Part shown: piece by piece, positions 27,678 to 36,468 of the stretch
How positions within the stretch are numbered: position 1 is the stretch's first letter
Layout: the number at the start of each line of letters is the position of its first letter
Assembly: GCA_030377965.1 (NCBI GenBank)
Contig: JAUCGE010000004.1
Span: 1 to 64,000, forward strand
Direction: 5' to 3'
From: Desulfobacterales bacterium HSG16
Lineage (GTDB): Bacteria; Desulfobacterota; Desulfobacteria; Desulfobacterales; HSG16
Length of the DNA: 64,000 nt
The notes under the pieces: generated by a model
Told to the model about the DNA's origin: nothing
Database searches by the model: none
The model's input: the letters and a program-made list of their open reading frames with translations, nothing else
Translations under genes and position numbers: made by a program

Positions 27678-29429
27678 TCAACCAAATCTATGACGGATTT
27701 CATCCCTATGTTTAATTTTACCCAATTCTTTCTCTGTATCTGTGTTTTCCTTTTTCATATATTTTCTGACACTCGTTTTTAAGTATGATAAAGATTTTTC
27801 ATAGTTGGTAGCTATATAAATCGGGGGGACAAGAAGCATGCCGTAGATGAGTGTACCTGCGACTATGGTTGCGATACCCGGCTTGACTGATGACAGGTGC
27901 TGTGAAATTGTTTTTGCGGTCTGGATTTTGTTAGCAAGAGCAAATTTATCATAGGGCGGTCTTGCAAGAATCCGGCAGATGGCAAGTAGCCGATCTTTTT
28001 CCCCGGCATCTTTTTTTATAATTTTTCTTATTTGATATTCAGCATTTCCGAACCTCCAGTGCCATTGGAGGGCCATTACGAGAAAAACAGAAATTCCGAT
28101 CATGATCGGATCATCCATTGCCCATGCTCCTGCTGCAAACGCTACGGTGCTTGCCAGCCAGAAGCAAAAACGCGCCCTGGGAAATCTGGAAAAAAACAAA
28201 AGTTCGACTATTCTGCCTCCATCAAAAGGGTTTACAGGCAGCAAGTTGAGATAATTGATGATAATAAAGAATAAGGATGTCTTTAACCAGAAAATCGAGC
28301 CAGTCGAAGCCGTCAGGAAAAGGCAGGCGATTCCTATAATAATGCCGGGTACAGGGCCTAAAAGATAGACTATCATTTTATGAAAAGGTTTGACATTTTC
28401 TTCCCTGCCTGTGGTGACAGCTCCCATCATGGGAATAAACATAACCTGGCGATTCTTGTAACCGAAAAGGATCATTCCAATCAGGTGGCCGAGTTCGTGG
28501 ATCAAGACAACAACGAGAAGGATTGCTGCAAATAGAAAATCAAATTCGAACACAATACCGAATATTATAAAAAAAAGCAGGGCGCTGATTCCGAATATGA
28601 CAAGTTTTGCATCTTTTCCGTATTGAAGCTGTCTGTGGGTATGGATGACTCGATATAAGGCATCCGCATCAGCTATTTCCTTGGCTGAAATCTGATCCTG
28701 AGATAATTTTACTGTACTTGCGGTTTTTATGGCTGCAAACCTTTTTTTGTTTCCAGCCGTAACCTGGCGTGCATAAGTAAACAATTTTTTGTATCTTAAC
28801 CGCAACAGCCCTTTTTTTTCGGCAGGCTTGAACCAGGTGTCTTTTTTTTTGATATCCAGCAGTTTTTTGCTCAAGCTTCGAATATGCTCTGTGTATTTTT
28901 CAGGAGAAATGGTTATCGTGTCTTTATCTTTCAACGAGTTATGTCTTTTTTGATGAAGGTCCCATTGCTTTTTGGGATCAGCGGCAAATTCATCTGAATA
29001 TCCGAACTCGTCTGGAACAGGAGGCAGGGAATGAATCAGGCAGTCGATGGTCTGAATACTCGTATCATCTGAAAAAAAAGTGGAGTAAGTTATCTCAAAA
29101 GAGCTGTGCCAGTCAGGCAATTGGCCGGGACGGGCATCAGCGTATGATTGAGTTGCCGGATGGAAAAAAATCATGGAATAATTGGGAAGATCGTCATGTA
29201 CAAACATGCTGGTAAAACGAATTGAATGTGAATATTCAAACCCCTGGCTGAAAAGAAATTTTTCAGCAGCCTCAAATACTGGTGCAAGATATTCGGGCAG
29301 ATCATCTCTTTCTATCAGTTCGATTTCAATTTCTTTTAATCTCAACAGGCTAAAACGCATACATGCCTGGCCGACAGTAAAAACCCATATGAGTAAAAAG
29401 AAACCGAAAATATAATAAATATATTCCAT
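27678..29429 (-). CDS. Large M50 (site-2-type) metalloprotease
   Basis: 583 residues. The zinc motif HELGH is at about 311-315 (VVLIHELGHLIGM) inside a membrane helix, and the third ligand motif LLPVNPFDGGRIVELL is near 401, as in M50 proteases. Residues 5-25 form a separate N-terminal helix. They are followed by about 240 residues of soluble, charged sequence that I cannot assign. A further helix near 525-545 precedes a basic tail. Intramembrane cleavage of an unknown substrate is likely. The N-terminal domain is not found in standard RseP or SpoIVFB. Start preceded by AGGAAAGG. Confidence 0.8.
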   Translation of the reverse strand: MEYIYYIFGFFLLIWVFTVGQACMRFSLLRLKEIEIELIERDDLPEYLAPVFEAAEKFLFSQGFEYSHSIRFTSMFVHDDLPNYSMIFFHPATQSYADARPGQLPDWHSSFEITYSTFFSDDTSIQTIDCLIHSLPPVPDEFGYSDEFAADPKKQWDLHQKRHNSLKDKDTITISPEKYTEHIRSLSKKLLDIKKKDTWFKPAEKKGLLRLRYKKLFTYARQVTAGNKKRFAAIKTASTVKLSQDQISAKEIADADALYRVIHTHRQLQYGKDAKLVIFGISALLFFIIFGIVFEFDFLFAAILLVVVLIHELGHLIGMILFGYKNRQVMFIPMMGAVTTGREENVKPFHKMIVYLLGPVPGIIIGIACLFLTASTGSIFWLKTSLFFIIINYLNLLPVNPFDGGRIVELLFFSRFPRARFCFWLASTVAFAAGAWAMDDPIMIGISVFLVMALQWHWRFGNAEYQIRKIIKKDAGEKDRLLAICRILARPPYDKFALANKIQTAKTISQHLSSVKPGIATIVAGTLIYGMLLVPPIYIATNYEKSLSYLKTSVRKYMKKENTDTEKELGKIKHRDEIRHRFG

Positions 29430-29462
29430 ATTTTTTACCTTTCCTGTTATCCTGGATAAAGT

Positions 29463-30191
29463 CTATAACTGCCTTTCATATGCTCCTGCCAGGTTTTTGA
29501 GCATTATACATCCTGCCTGTATAACATCTCTGCCAAAGGACACTACACCGTCTTCATGGCCTGCCATTGAAAAAATCCGCTTTTCTGCCACATCGGTTTC
29601 TTTGAACAGGCGAGCCACTTCTTCCGTCATTTCCGATGTGCCGTAAAGGGCTTCTTTTGAGGTTTCCGGGATATCAAGATCTCTGGCTGCTTTCCATATT
29701 TCAGGCGAGTGCGAATGAATCACACATCCTATGAACTCGTCTATTTCATACAGAATGCCGTGAGTCAAAGATTCGGAAGACGGCCTGACCGGGCCTGTGG
29801 CTCTTATCCGGTTCTGTTTGAAATCACACTCTGTCACCAGCGCGAACATGGATCTGGTAAGGTGTATTATATCGCCTGTCTGGGTTCCGCTTATCGCAAA
29901 AATGTTTTTACCCGGATCTTCAAATCCTTCCAACCTTGCAGGATCGATTCTTACGCTGATATTTCCGTATCCGAAACCATCGTAACGCTCCGGGTCCTGA
30001 CCGATCAATTCTGTTTTGAACAATATTTTCCGCCATGCACAGGCTGCATCTATTCGCCGTGATAAAATCGGATCTGCAGAATTGAAATCAAGGCTGAATT
30101 TTATAGTGCCTTCCTGTTCTGATGACTGGCCTGGTAATTGGCCTGATAATTGATCTGGTAACTGACTGGACAAACCATCCCCCTTTTTCAA
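29463..30191 (-). CDS. Class II aldolase/adducin family protein
   Basis: 242 residues. GFGYGNISVRI near residue 72-82, FAISGTQTG near 98, SLTHGILYE near 141 and the zinc pair HSHSPE near 159-162 with a further His in MAGHEDGVVSFG are the class II aldolase pattern (fuculose-phosphate aldolase or dehydratase type). The Glu of the catalytic site is not certain, so the substrate is open. The frame begins at TTG 30191, which overlaps the previous stop (TTGA). A second TTG at 30173 behind AAGGGGG may be the true start. Residues 8-24 are a Gln/Leu/Pro repeat (see the repeat at 30127). Confidence 0.75.
   Translation of the reverse strand: MKKGDGLSSQLPDQLSGQLPGQSSEQEGTIKFSLDFNSADPILSRRIDAACAWRKILFKTELIGQDPERYDGFGYGNISVRIDPARLEGFEDPGKNIFAISGTQTGDIIHLTRSMFALVTECDFKQNRIRATGPVRPSSESLTHGILYEIDEFIGCVIHSHSPEIWKAARDLDIPETSKEALYGTSEMTEEVARLFKETDVAEKRIFSMAGHEDGVVSFGRDVIQAGCIMLKNLAGAYERQL
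30127..30171 (-). repeat. 12-bp in-frame tandem repeat in the aldolase gene
   Basis: Units like TGGCCTGGTAAT, TGGCCTGATAAT and TGATCTGGTAAC follow one another, coding for QLPD/QLSG/QLPG-type tetrapeptides at the protein N-terminus. Probably slippage-prone linker sequence. Confidence 0.6.
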
Positions 30192-31249
30192 TAAAGATCA
30201 TTAATCATTTTTTTTACATCCGTATCAGCCATGTAATGACCCATATCTATATTTGACTGATTTTGTTCCATATACTCTATTTTATCAAAAACTGCAAGGC
30301 TTATCATATCGATTTTCCGGATTGATGCCCGTTCTTCTTCAATGTCGATATGGGGCATTCTCACTCCCTGAGACATCATGATTTCCATGTTCCCTGTTTT
30401 AAGCCGCTTAAAAAAGGTTTCGGCTTTTTTCAAGTTCTTGAAGCACAATCTTTTTTTATTCACCAGGGTCTGGTACAGATTTTTTTCTTTGCCCGTTTTG
30501 CCTGATCTGGTTTCATCCAGGCTGGTTTCATCTAAAAAACGAACAGCAAAATCAAAACATTCGGCAGCAATCTTTCTGCCTGAAGTCAGCAATGATTTCA
30601 AAAATCGGATATTATCTTCATCCTGCACAAACCTGCTGTTTCTAATGCCGACTTTCATCTGTAAACACAAAGGTTGTTCAAAGCCTTTGTCAACAGCACA
30701 GATCAGCTCTTCGTGGATTGCTTTTGAAATGCGAAGACGTGAAACAAAGGCTTCCACCCCATCTTCTGGCATTTTTATCATTATGCCGGGATTTTTGCCT
30801 GATTTTATAGAATCAGGTTTTATAGAATCAGGTTTTATAGAATCAGGTTTTATAGAATCAGGCTTTGTGAAATCAGATTGTTCAAGATCTGAAAAAAAGA
30901 TACATGCTGTCGGGGGGTGATTGGAAAAATATCTTATTACCAGGCATTCATCTTCTTTTGAAAAAAATGATGATTCAATGGTATCTTCGATTTTGACCTG
31001 AAAATTTTCATCTGGAAAAAAAAGCAGTTGGAGCAGAGAATCAATTTCGGCATCGAATTGGTGGTCAGAAAAATCTGTGGAATCTGCAGCAGTTGATAAA
31101 ATTTTGTGCAATTCTTCTGGCCCGGGGTTAAAAAAAGTGGAATCAATAAAATGGATTGTCTCTTTATCGAGGTATATTCCTTTTGATAAAAGAGATTTGA
31201 TTTGTTCGATCAGTTGTTTTACAGAATTTTTCATATCAGGCAACGCCAT
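30188..31249 (-). CDS. Protein of unknown function with KPDSI repeats
   Basis: 353 residues; I do not recognise the family. Predominantly charged and helical, no signal peptide or membrane helix. A Ser-Ile-Lys-Pro-Asp repeat (four exact KPDSI units, about residues 128-149) interrupts two halves: an acidic N-terminal part and a basic Lys-rich C-terminal part (RLCFKNLKKAETFFKRLK). The start at 31249 overlaps the end of the response regulator by 14 bp; ATG 31234 is an alternative. It shares an operon with the regulator and the aldolase, so it could be an effector or partner of the regulator (inference). Confidence 0.6.
   Translation of the reverse strand: MALPDMKNSVKQLIEQIKSLLSKGIYLDKETIHFIDSTFFNPGPEELHKILSTAADSTDFSDHQFDAEIDSLLQLLFFPDENFQVKIEDTIESSFFSKEDECLVIRYFSNHPPTACIFFSDLEQSDFTKPDSIKPDSIKPDSIKPDSIKSGKNPGIMIKMPEDGVEAFVSRLRISKAIHEELICAVDKGFEQPLCLQMKVGIRNSRFVQDEDNIRFLKSLLTSGRKIAAECFDFAVRFLDETSLDETRSGKTGKEKNLYQTLVNKKRLCFKNLKKAETFFKRLKTGNMEIMMSQGVRMPHIDIEEERASIRKIDMISLAVFDKIEYMEQNQSNIDMGHYMADTDVKKMINDLY
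30803..30877 (-). repeat. 15-bp in-frame tandem repeat (KPDSI)
   Basis: Four exact copies of TTTTATAGAATCAGG (plus-strand form) at 30803-30862, then one degenerate copy to 30877. The unit length is a multiple of three, so copy changes keep the frame of the unknown gene. Confidence 0.9.
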
Positions 31250-32609
31250 AATTTTTAAGTTTTTTTAACAAAGTCTTTCTTGTTATTCCAAGCTTTCTAG
31301 CAGCTTCGCTCTTGTTGCCCTGTGTGAAATCAAGAGTTTTCAATATACTCTGGCGCTCCACTTCTTCTAACGGCAGGATTTCTTCTGTCACGCCATTTTC
31401 AGCAGATATTGGGGCATGAACAACCTCATCAATGAATTTTGGTGTCATCTGAAAATCCTCAATGTCAAGGTATTCCGATCTGGCAAGAATCACGCCTCGT
31501 TCTATGGTATTCATCAGTTCCCGAACATTTCCCGGCCATTCTGAGTGCATGAGATTTTCCATTGCAGACGGTGAAAAGCCCTTGATTTCACGGTTGTTTC
31601 TTACCTTAAAAATTTCTAAAAAATGTTCAGCCAGCAAAGGGATATCATCAGCACGGTCTTTCAAGGGAGGGATATGAAGATTTACAACATTGAGCCGATA
31701 ATAGAGATCTTCCCGGAAAACTCCTTTTTCGATCATCTCCATAAGATCCTTGTTGGTGGCAGCCAGAACCCTTACATCCACAGAAACCACTTTTTCACCC
31801 CCAACGCGCACAACCTCCCGCTCCTGAAGTACCCGCAGCAGCTTTGCCTGCATTGTAAGAGGCATTTCGCTCACTTCATCCAGAAAAAGGGTTCCATGAT
31901 GAGCCTGAACGAACCTTCCTTCCTTTCTTCTGTCCGCACCTGTGAATGCTCCTTTTTCATGTCCGAAAAGTTCGGATTCAAGCAAGGTCTCGGTAATGGC
32001 AGCGCAGTTGATCTTGACAAAAGGCCCTTTATTTCTATGGCTGTTATAATGAAGAGCGCCTGCTATCAACTCCTTTCCTGTCCCGGATTCCCCGTAAATG
32101 ATCACGCTGGCTTCCGAAGGTGCAACCCGTGCAACAGTTTCGAGAAGATATTTCATGCCCGCACTTTTACCGATTATATTCTGCCTGTTCAGATAATGGC
32201 CCAGACTTTCCTTTAGCAGCCTGTTTTCAACTTTGAGCTGTATATGCTCCATAGCCCGTTCAATGGTAATTTTCAGTTTGTCAAAATCAAGAGGTTTAGT
32301 CAGGTAGTCATAAGCTCCTTCCCTCAAGGCTTTCACGGCTGTCTCTACAGATGAATAAGCGGTCATGATGATTACGGGAATGGCTGAATTCAATGCCTTG
32401 ATCTGGGTAAGAGCTTCTATACCCGATATCCGTACCATTCGAATATCCATTATGATCAGGTCAAAAAGCCTTTCCTTTACCGCTTCTATTGCAGTGGAGC
32501 CGTCATCAGCCTCTATAATCTCGTATCCCCACCCCGAAACCAGGGCTTTAAGCATGGTACGATGAGCCATGTCATCATCCACGACAAGAATTGTGGTTTT
32601 TTGGTTCAT
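31236..32609 (-). CDS. Sigma-54-dependent response regulator (NtrC/AtoC family)
   Basis: 457 residues from ATG 32609 behind AGGAGG; the longer frame to 32660 has no such site. The receiver domain at 1-125 has the DDD pocket (LVVDDDMAH), the phospho-acceptor in DLIIMDIRM near 54 and TAY/KPL. The AAA+ domain has Walker A GESGTGKE near 165, the sigma-54 contact loop GAFTGA near 210 and Walker B LFLDEVSEM. The C-terminal Fis-type HTH reads GNKSEAARKLGITRKTLLKK. No histidine kinase is adjacent, so it is an orphan here. First gene of a three-gene operon with the unknown protein and aldolase. Confidence 0.93.
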   Translation of the reverse strand: MNQKTTILVVDDDMAHRTMLKALVSGWGYEIIEADDGSTAIEAVKERLFDLIIMDIRMVRISGIEALTQIKALNSAIPVIIMTAYSSVETAVKALREGAYDYLTKPLDFDKLKITIERAMEHIQLKVENRLLKESLGHYLNRQNIIGKSAGMKYLLETVARVAPSEASVIIYGESGTGKELIAGALHYNSHRNKGPFVKINCAAITETLLESELFGHEKGAFTGADRRKEGRFVQAHHGTLFLDEVSEMPLTMQAKLLRVLQEREVVRVGGEKVVSVDVRVLAATNKDLMEMIEKGVFREDLYYRLNVVNLHIPPLKDRADDIPLLAEHFLEIFKVRNNREIKGFSPSAMENLMHSEWPGNVRELMNTIERGVILARSEYLDIEDFQMTPKFIDEVVHAPISAENGVTEEILPLEEVERQSILKTLDFTQGNKSEAARKLGITRKTLLKKLKNYGVA

Positions 32610-32839
32610 GCAGTCACTTTGCCTCCTCAGTGCCAGATTGAAAAAAACCAATTTAACCATTAAAAACAGTATGGATCAACCAAAAAGTAAATGCCCAAAT
32701 TGAGTTCGGAAATCCCATTTCGGGATATGTGTGTTCTGTCCATTGCATTTTCAGCAGTTTTATGAAATTATCGGTTTTCTGATAAAGACAGTGGGCATGG
32801 CCCGAAAAAACAACCAATGTTAAAAAATAAGGATACAGG

Positions 32840-33226
32840 ATGAACGAGATTACAGATAAAATAAGCAACGGCAAAGTTGTGGATATGGAAAAAGAGATAA
32901 ATGCAGGCACATTGAAATGGAATCCCCACCCTGCTTTTGAAGGGGTTTATTTGAAGCACCTTGTAACAGGTGATATGACTGATAGTAAATTTAGCTGCCA
33001 TCTGGTGAAAATTGAAAATGGTCATGAAATCGGAGAACACATTCATGAAAAAAACTGGGAACTGCACGAACCCGTTGACGGACTTGGCAGAGGATTTCTT
33101 GCTGAAAAAGAAATCGAATATGTACTGGGAGTATCGGTCGTGATCCCCGAAGGTGTGAAACACAGAATTGTGGCTGTTGACGGAGATTTCTATCTGCTGG
33201 CAAAATTTATTCCAGCCCTGGTTTGA
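32840..33226 (+). CDS. Cupin-domain protein
   Basis: 128 residues. A cupin metal-site motif EIGEHIHEKNWELHEPVDG at about 66-84 and the second motif VVIPEGVKHRIVA near 105-117 show a single-domain cupin. Function cannot be set from sequence. It stands alone, preceded by AAGGA and followed by a small palindromic stretch. Confidence 0.75.
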   Translation: MNEITDKISNGKVVDMEKEINAGTLKWNPHPAFEGVYLKHLVTGDMTDSKFSCHLVKIENGHEIGEHIHEKNWELHEPVDGLGRGFLAEKEIEYVLGVSVVIPEGVKHRIVAVDGDFYLLAKFIPALV

Positions 33227-33340
33227 TCTCGATTATTTCATAAAATAGCATACGGGATTTCCCAAAATACAAAATACCCGATATGGTAGGGCGGGGTTCC
33301 GTCTCCGCTATCTTTCGGCAGGATTCTGTGATATTTTTCT

Positions 33341-33370
33341 CCAGGTGGGCAGAAAAAGCTCTGCCCGCCT
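33341..33370. other. Hairpin between convergent genes
   Basis: CAGGTGGGCAG (33341-33351) and CTGCCCGCCTG (33360-33370) form an 11-bp stem with one mismatch. It lies between the cupin (plus) and thioredoxin-HEAT (minus) genes. T-runs on either side are short. It may act as a two-way terminator, or be part of a repeat that also includes the GC-rich GGGCGGGGTTCCGTCTCCGC at about 33285-33306. Confidence 0.4.
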
Positions 33371-33390
33371 GAAAACCGGTTTGAGAATAG

Positions 33391-34359
33391 TCAAGAAAGA
33401 TGCCGCTCTCGTATCATTTCCATAGCTTCATATGCTGCTTCCCGCACCTCATCCGAGCCGCTTTTTTGTGCTTCATTTTCCAGACTATCAAGAATATCAA
33501 CTCCTCCTGACATGCCTAAAATATACAAAGTATCCCCTTTTATAGTATCGTCCATAGTACTGAAACGGTTCCATAGGGGAGATGCTGCTTTGTTGGCGAC
33601 TTTTGGAGACTGATCTGCTATTTCCTCCATTACCACCATCGCTCCGAGTCTTACGGAGATTACCGGATGGATCAGCAGATCTATAAACGCAGGAATGATT
33701 TTTTCTTCTTTTATCATCATTTCGGCGATACGCTGAACTTCTCCCTGATCAAGCATTGATTTTAATGATTGTACGGAAATTCCGCTTATATCCCGTTTGA
33801 CCATAACTTTGGCCACTTCTTCCGGATCAATCTGGCCTGTCCACCTGAAATCTTCTTCAAGAAGGAGAGTTGGTACTGCCTTGATTTCTTTCTGTTCAGC
33901 TATTTCAGTAAAATGAGACGCATCAATCACGCTCAAGCCTATCATGCTGCTTGCCGCCGCCATTGGGGCCATCTGTCTTACAGTGGCAGGACAATGGTGG
34001 CAATGTTGAGATACGAAGAGTTTGAAAAGAGCGGGTGCTTTTATATTGTCAATATGTTTTCGGACATGTTCTGGCAATTGGGCATCATCTCTCATCCTGA
34101 CAGCCTCTAAAAACGGGGAAAGTTCAGTTCCAAGGGGAATACCGTACCAGCGTAATCCATACCCTGTTCGAATCGACGGGAATAGTTCATTTTCTTCCTT
34201 TTCCTTCTTGACTTTGATATTGGGTGCAAGATCGGAAAGACGTTCGCAGAATTTTATAATTTCTTTGCTTCGTTCGTCTTTTGTGGAAAAAACGCTGATG
34301 ATAACATTATCGGACATATCATTGAATTTTCTAATCTGTTTTTCTTCTGTCGGTGTCAT
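33391..34359 (-). CDS. Thioredoxin-fold protein with CHHC motif and HEAT-like C-terminus
   Basis: 322 residues. Residues about 15-90 look like a degenerate thioredoxin half. Residues about 100-190 form a second half with FVSQHCHHCPATVRQM (CxxC near 120) and the cis-Pro segment KAVPTLLL near 159, the layout of PDO/AhpF-N-type two-fold disulfide oxidoreductases. Residues about 200-322 are repeated helices (VSVRLGAMVVMEEIAD, SDEVREAAYEAMEMI) like HEAT/armadillo repeats, an unusual addition. Cytoplasmic: no signal peptide. Likely a redox protein with a docking domain. Confidence 0.7.
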   Translation of the reverse strand: MTPTEEKQIRKFNDMSDNVIISVFSTKDERSKEIIKFCERLSDLAPNIKVKKEKEENELFPSIRTGYGLRWYGIPLGTELSPFLEAVRMRDDAQLPEHVRKHIDNIKAPALFKLFVSQHCHHCPATVRQMAPMAAASSMIGLSVIDASHFTEIAEQKEIKAVPTLLLEEDFRWTGQIDPEEVAKVMVKRDISGISVQSLKSMLDQGEVQRIAEMMIKEEKIIPAFIDLLIHPVISVRLGAMVVMEEIADQSPKVANKAASPLWNRFSTMDDTIKGDTLYILGMSGGVDILDSLENEAQKSGSDEVREAAYEAMEMIRERHLS

Positions 34360-34599
34360 TTCAGATAATAATCTCCATTATGTTTTTTTGTATGTTTACT
34401 TAGGCTGCAATGGATTTCAAGTCAACCGTAAAGGACAATTGTGCAGATACTGCGGTATTGACAGATGATTTTGATGGCAAAAAATGTAAGAGATTGTTAT
34501 AAGAAATCTGGCAGGAACAGCAATATAATACGTTATTTCACACCCATTCCTTAATCTTGGTATTTACGGAATAAACTTATTCAGTTTAACGAGGTGAGC

Positions 34600-35520
34600 A
34601 TGGAAAAAAAAGTATCATACCATCCTGAAACAATCATTCGGGCAGGCAAGATAAAAATCGCTCAGGACAGCTTTGGCAATCCTGATGCTCCTCCCCTGAT
34701 TCTTGTTGCAGGACTTGGATTTCAAATGATAATGTATGATGAAGTTTTTTGCAGAACTCTTGCATCAAGAGGGTTTTGGGTAATTCGTTTCGATAACCGG
34801 GATACGGGCAGGTCAGAAAGAATAAATGTCCGCTTGAAAAATGTTGCCCGGCTGATCAGAGATGCCGTTGATGGGAAAAAGGTGGATGTGCCATACACCC
34901 TTTTCGATATGGCGGATGACGTGGCAGGGCTTATGGATGCTCTGAAAATTAAGTCCGCTCATATTGCCGGATGCTCTATGGGAGGTCGAATCTGCCAGAT
35001 AATGGGGATTCGCCATCAAAAAAGAATTCGGACAATTACATCAATAATGTCCACCACCGGAGATCCCAAACTGCCTCCGCCCACCCCTGAAGCTATGACT
35101 GTTCTTTACAGAACACTGCCTGACCGACGTGAAGGTTATATCGATACATTCGTGCGTAACTGGGAAGATCTGGGAGGAGTCGGTGAGGCTTCAGACAAAG
35201 AAATTAATTATGTACGAAAAATGGCTGAAAAATCCTTTGACAGAGGGTATGATCCTGCTGGCGTGGCCCGACAGATGGCGGCTATAGCAGCCGCTGGCAA
35301 TATCAGGCCACTGCTTGACTCCGTAAAGTCGCCCACCCTGGTCATTCACGGGGAAGCAGATCCTTTGCTGCCAAAAGAATGCGGTGTGGATACAGCTAAT
35401 GCGATCCCGGGCGCTGAACTTTTAATAATAAAGGCAATGGGGCATACTTTGCCTGAACATCTGTGGCCCCGGATCATTGATGCAATATGCGAACATGTGG
35501 AGCCTTATAAATTCGCTTGA
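34600..35520 (+). CDS. Alpha/beta-fold hydrolase
   Basis: 306 residues from ATG 34600; the GAGG just before it acts as the ribosome site, and a GTG at 34594 is an alternative. The oxyanion strand LVAGLGFQM, the DNRDTGRSER segment, the nucleophile elbow AGCSMGGRICQ (Ser near 127), an acid in HGEADPLLP and the catalytic His in MGHTLPEHLW complete the serine hydrolase triad. Similar to aclacinomycin methylesterase/haloperoxidase-type hydrolases. Substrate unknown. Confidence 0.88.
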   Translation: MEKKVSYHPETIIRAGKIKIAQDSFGNPDAPPLILVAGLGFQMIMYDEVFCRTLASRGFWVIRFDNRDTGRSERINVRLKNVARLIRDAVDGKKVDVPYTLFDMADDVAGLMDALKIKSAHIAGCSMGGRICQIMGIRHQKRIRTITSIMSTTGDPKLPPPTPEAMTVLYRTLPDRREGYIDTFVRNWEDLGGVGEASDKEINYVRKMAEKSFDRGYDPAGVARQMAAIAAAGNIRPLLDSVKSPTLVIHGEADPLLPKECGVDTANAIPGAELLIIKAMGHTLPEHLWPRIIDAICEHVEPYKFA

Positions 35521-35553
35521 TGAAAAAGGCAATGATTATAGCAGGATACCTGG

Positions 35554-35713
35554 TAAGTACCTGTGCAAAAGTTTTATAACATTTTCTGATGCCAGTACAA
35601 TGGAGTGCGGAAATAGAGCGCAGCGATTTTTCGCAAATACAAATGCAAAAAACCGCTGCGCTCTATTTTTGCACTCCTTTAGAAATGTTAAAAAAATATT
35701 GCTTAGGTACTTA
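35554..35713. mobile_element. MITE-like palindromic element
   Basis: 160 bp with terminal inverted repeats TAAGTACCTGTGCAAAAG (left, 35554) and its near complement ending GGTACTTA (right, 35713). An inner pair, GAGTGCGGAAATAGAGCGCA and its complement (35603-35625 / 35654-35676), differs at two positions. It carries no gene. A matching end sequence occurs alone at 36532. Most likely a non-autonomous miniature transposon. Confidence 0.65.
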
Positions 35714-35739
35714 TAAGAAAAGGCTGATATCAAAAAAAT

Positions 35740-36468
35740 TTAATCCTGCCATTTGCCTTTTTTCAGGTAGTGGCAGGGTTTATAATTATTTTTATAAGAC
35801 ATTTTCTGGCAGCCTTCAACCCAGAATCCCATCTGAAGCCATTGTTTTTTTAATTTCTTGCACAGTTCCGCTTCCTTTAAAAGCGAGTAAACCCCCAGAC
35901 TTCGCCAGGCATGATCAGGGTCGAACGCGAAATAAACGCTGCTGAGGGAATTCGGCAGTACGTCTATCCACCCAAGCCCGATAATCTGGGACTCGCAATA
36001 ATAACGCATGATCTGAGTATTAACCGGCGAGTCTATAAGAAAGTTCGTATAATCGTTTTCAGCCGGTCGGGAGCCATGCCTGTCCATGCAATATTTGCTG
36101 TAAAGGGAAAACCCTTCTTCTTCAAACCTGGCTTTATGGCAGACAATTTTGATATCAGAGTTTTTTTTCAATGCTCTGCGTTGTGATTTTGAGGGTGAAA
36201 AGCCTGCGACATCCAGCCGTATGGGAATACATGCCTCGCATTCGGGGCAGCAATTTCGGTAAAAATGATAGCCGCATCGACGAAACCCCTTATTGATCAA
36301 GTCTTCGTACAATTTAGGAGCCAGTTTTTTTGCCCAAAACGCATGGCTGATCCAGGTTCTGCCTGGAAGATACGAACATATTCCGTTTACGGTAAGTTCC
36401 AGCCGAATCTTTTTTGATATCTTACCTGTCGCACTATCCCGGTTTTTGCCTGCTTCATTCTTTTTCAT
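35740..36468 (-). CDS. bpt: Aspartate/glutamate leucyltransferase (Bpt/ATE family)
   Basis: 242 residues. NGICSYLPGRTW near 29-40, the Cys-rich GYHFYRNCCPECEACIPIRL near 66-85, and the C-terminal GNAT-like part (FAFDPDHAWRSLGVYSLLKE) identify the arginyl/leucyl-tRNA-protein transferase family. Bpt adds Leu to N-terminal Asp or Glu, marking proteins for ClpS/ClpAP. clpS or clpA are not nearby. The two flanking regions contain ends of the same palindromic element family. Confidence 0.92.
   Translation of the reverse strand: MKKNEAGKNRDSATGKISKKIRLELTVNGICSYLPGRTWISHAFWAKKLAPKLYEDLINKGFRRCGYHFYRNCCPECEACIPIRLDVAGFSPSKSQRRALKKNSDIKIVCHKARFEEEGFSLYSKYCMDRHGSRPAENDYTNFLIDSPVNTQIMRYYCESQIIGLGWIDVLPNSLSSVYFAFDPDHAWRSLGVYSLLKEAELCKKLKKQWLQMGFWVEGCQKMSYKNNYKPCHYLKKGKWQD

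Noticed and set aside
30803-30877. Possible CRISPR or regulatory repeat
   Set aside because: The units are 15 bp, contiguous, and lie inside an open reading frame, coding for KPDSI.
32653-33163. Minus-strand open frames over the cupin gene
   Set aside because: They are shadows of the plus-strand cupin, which has metal-site motifs and a ribosome site.
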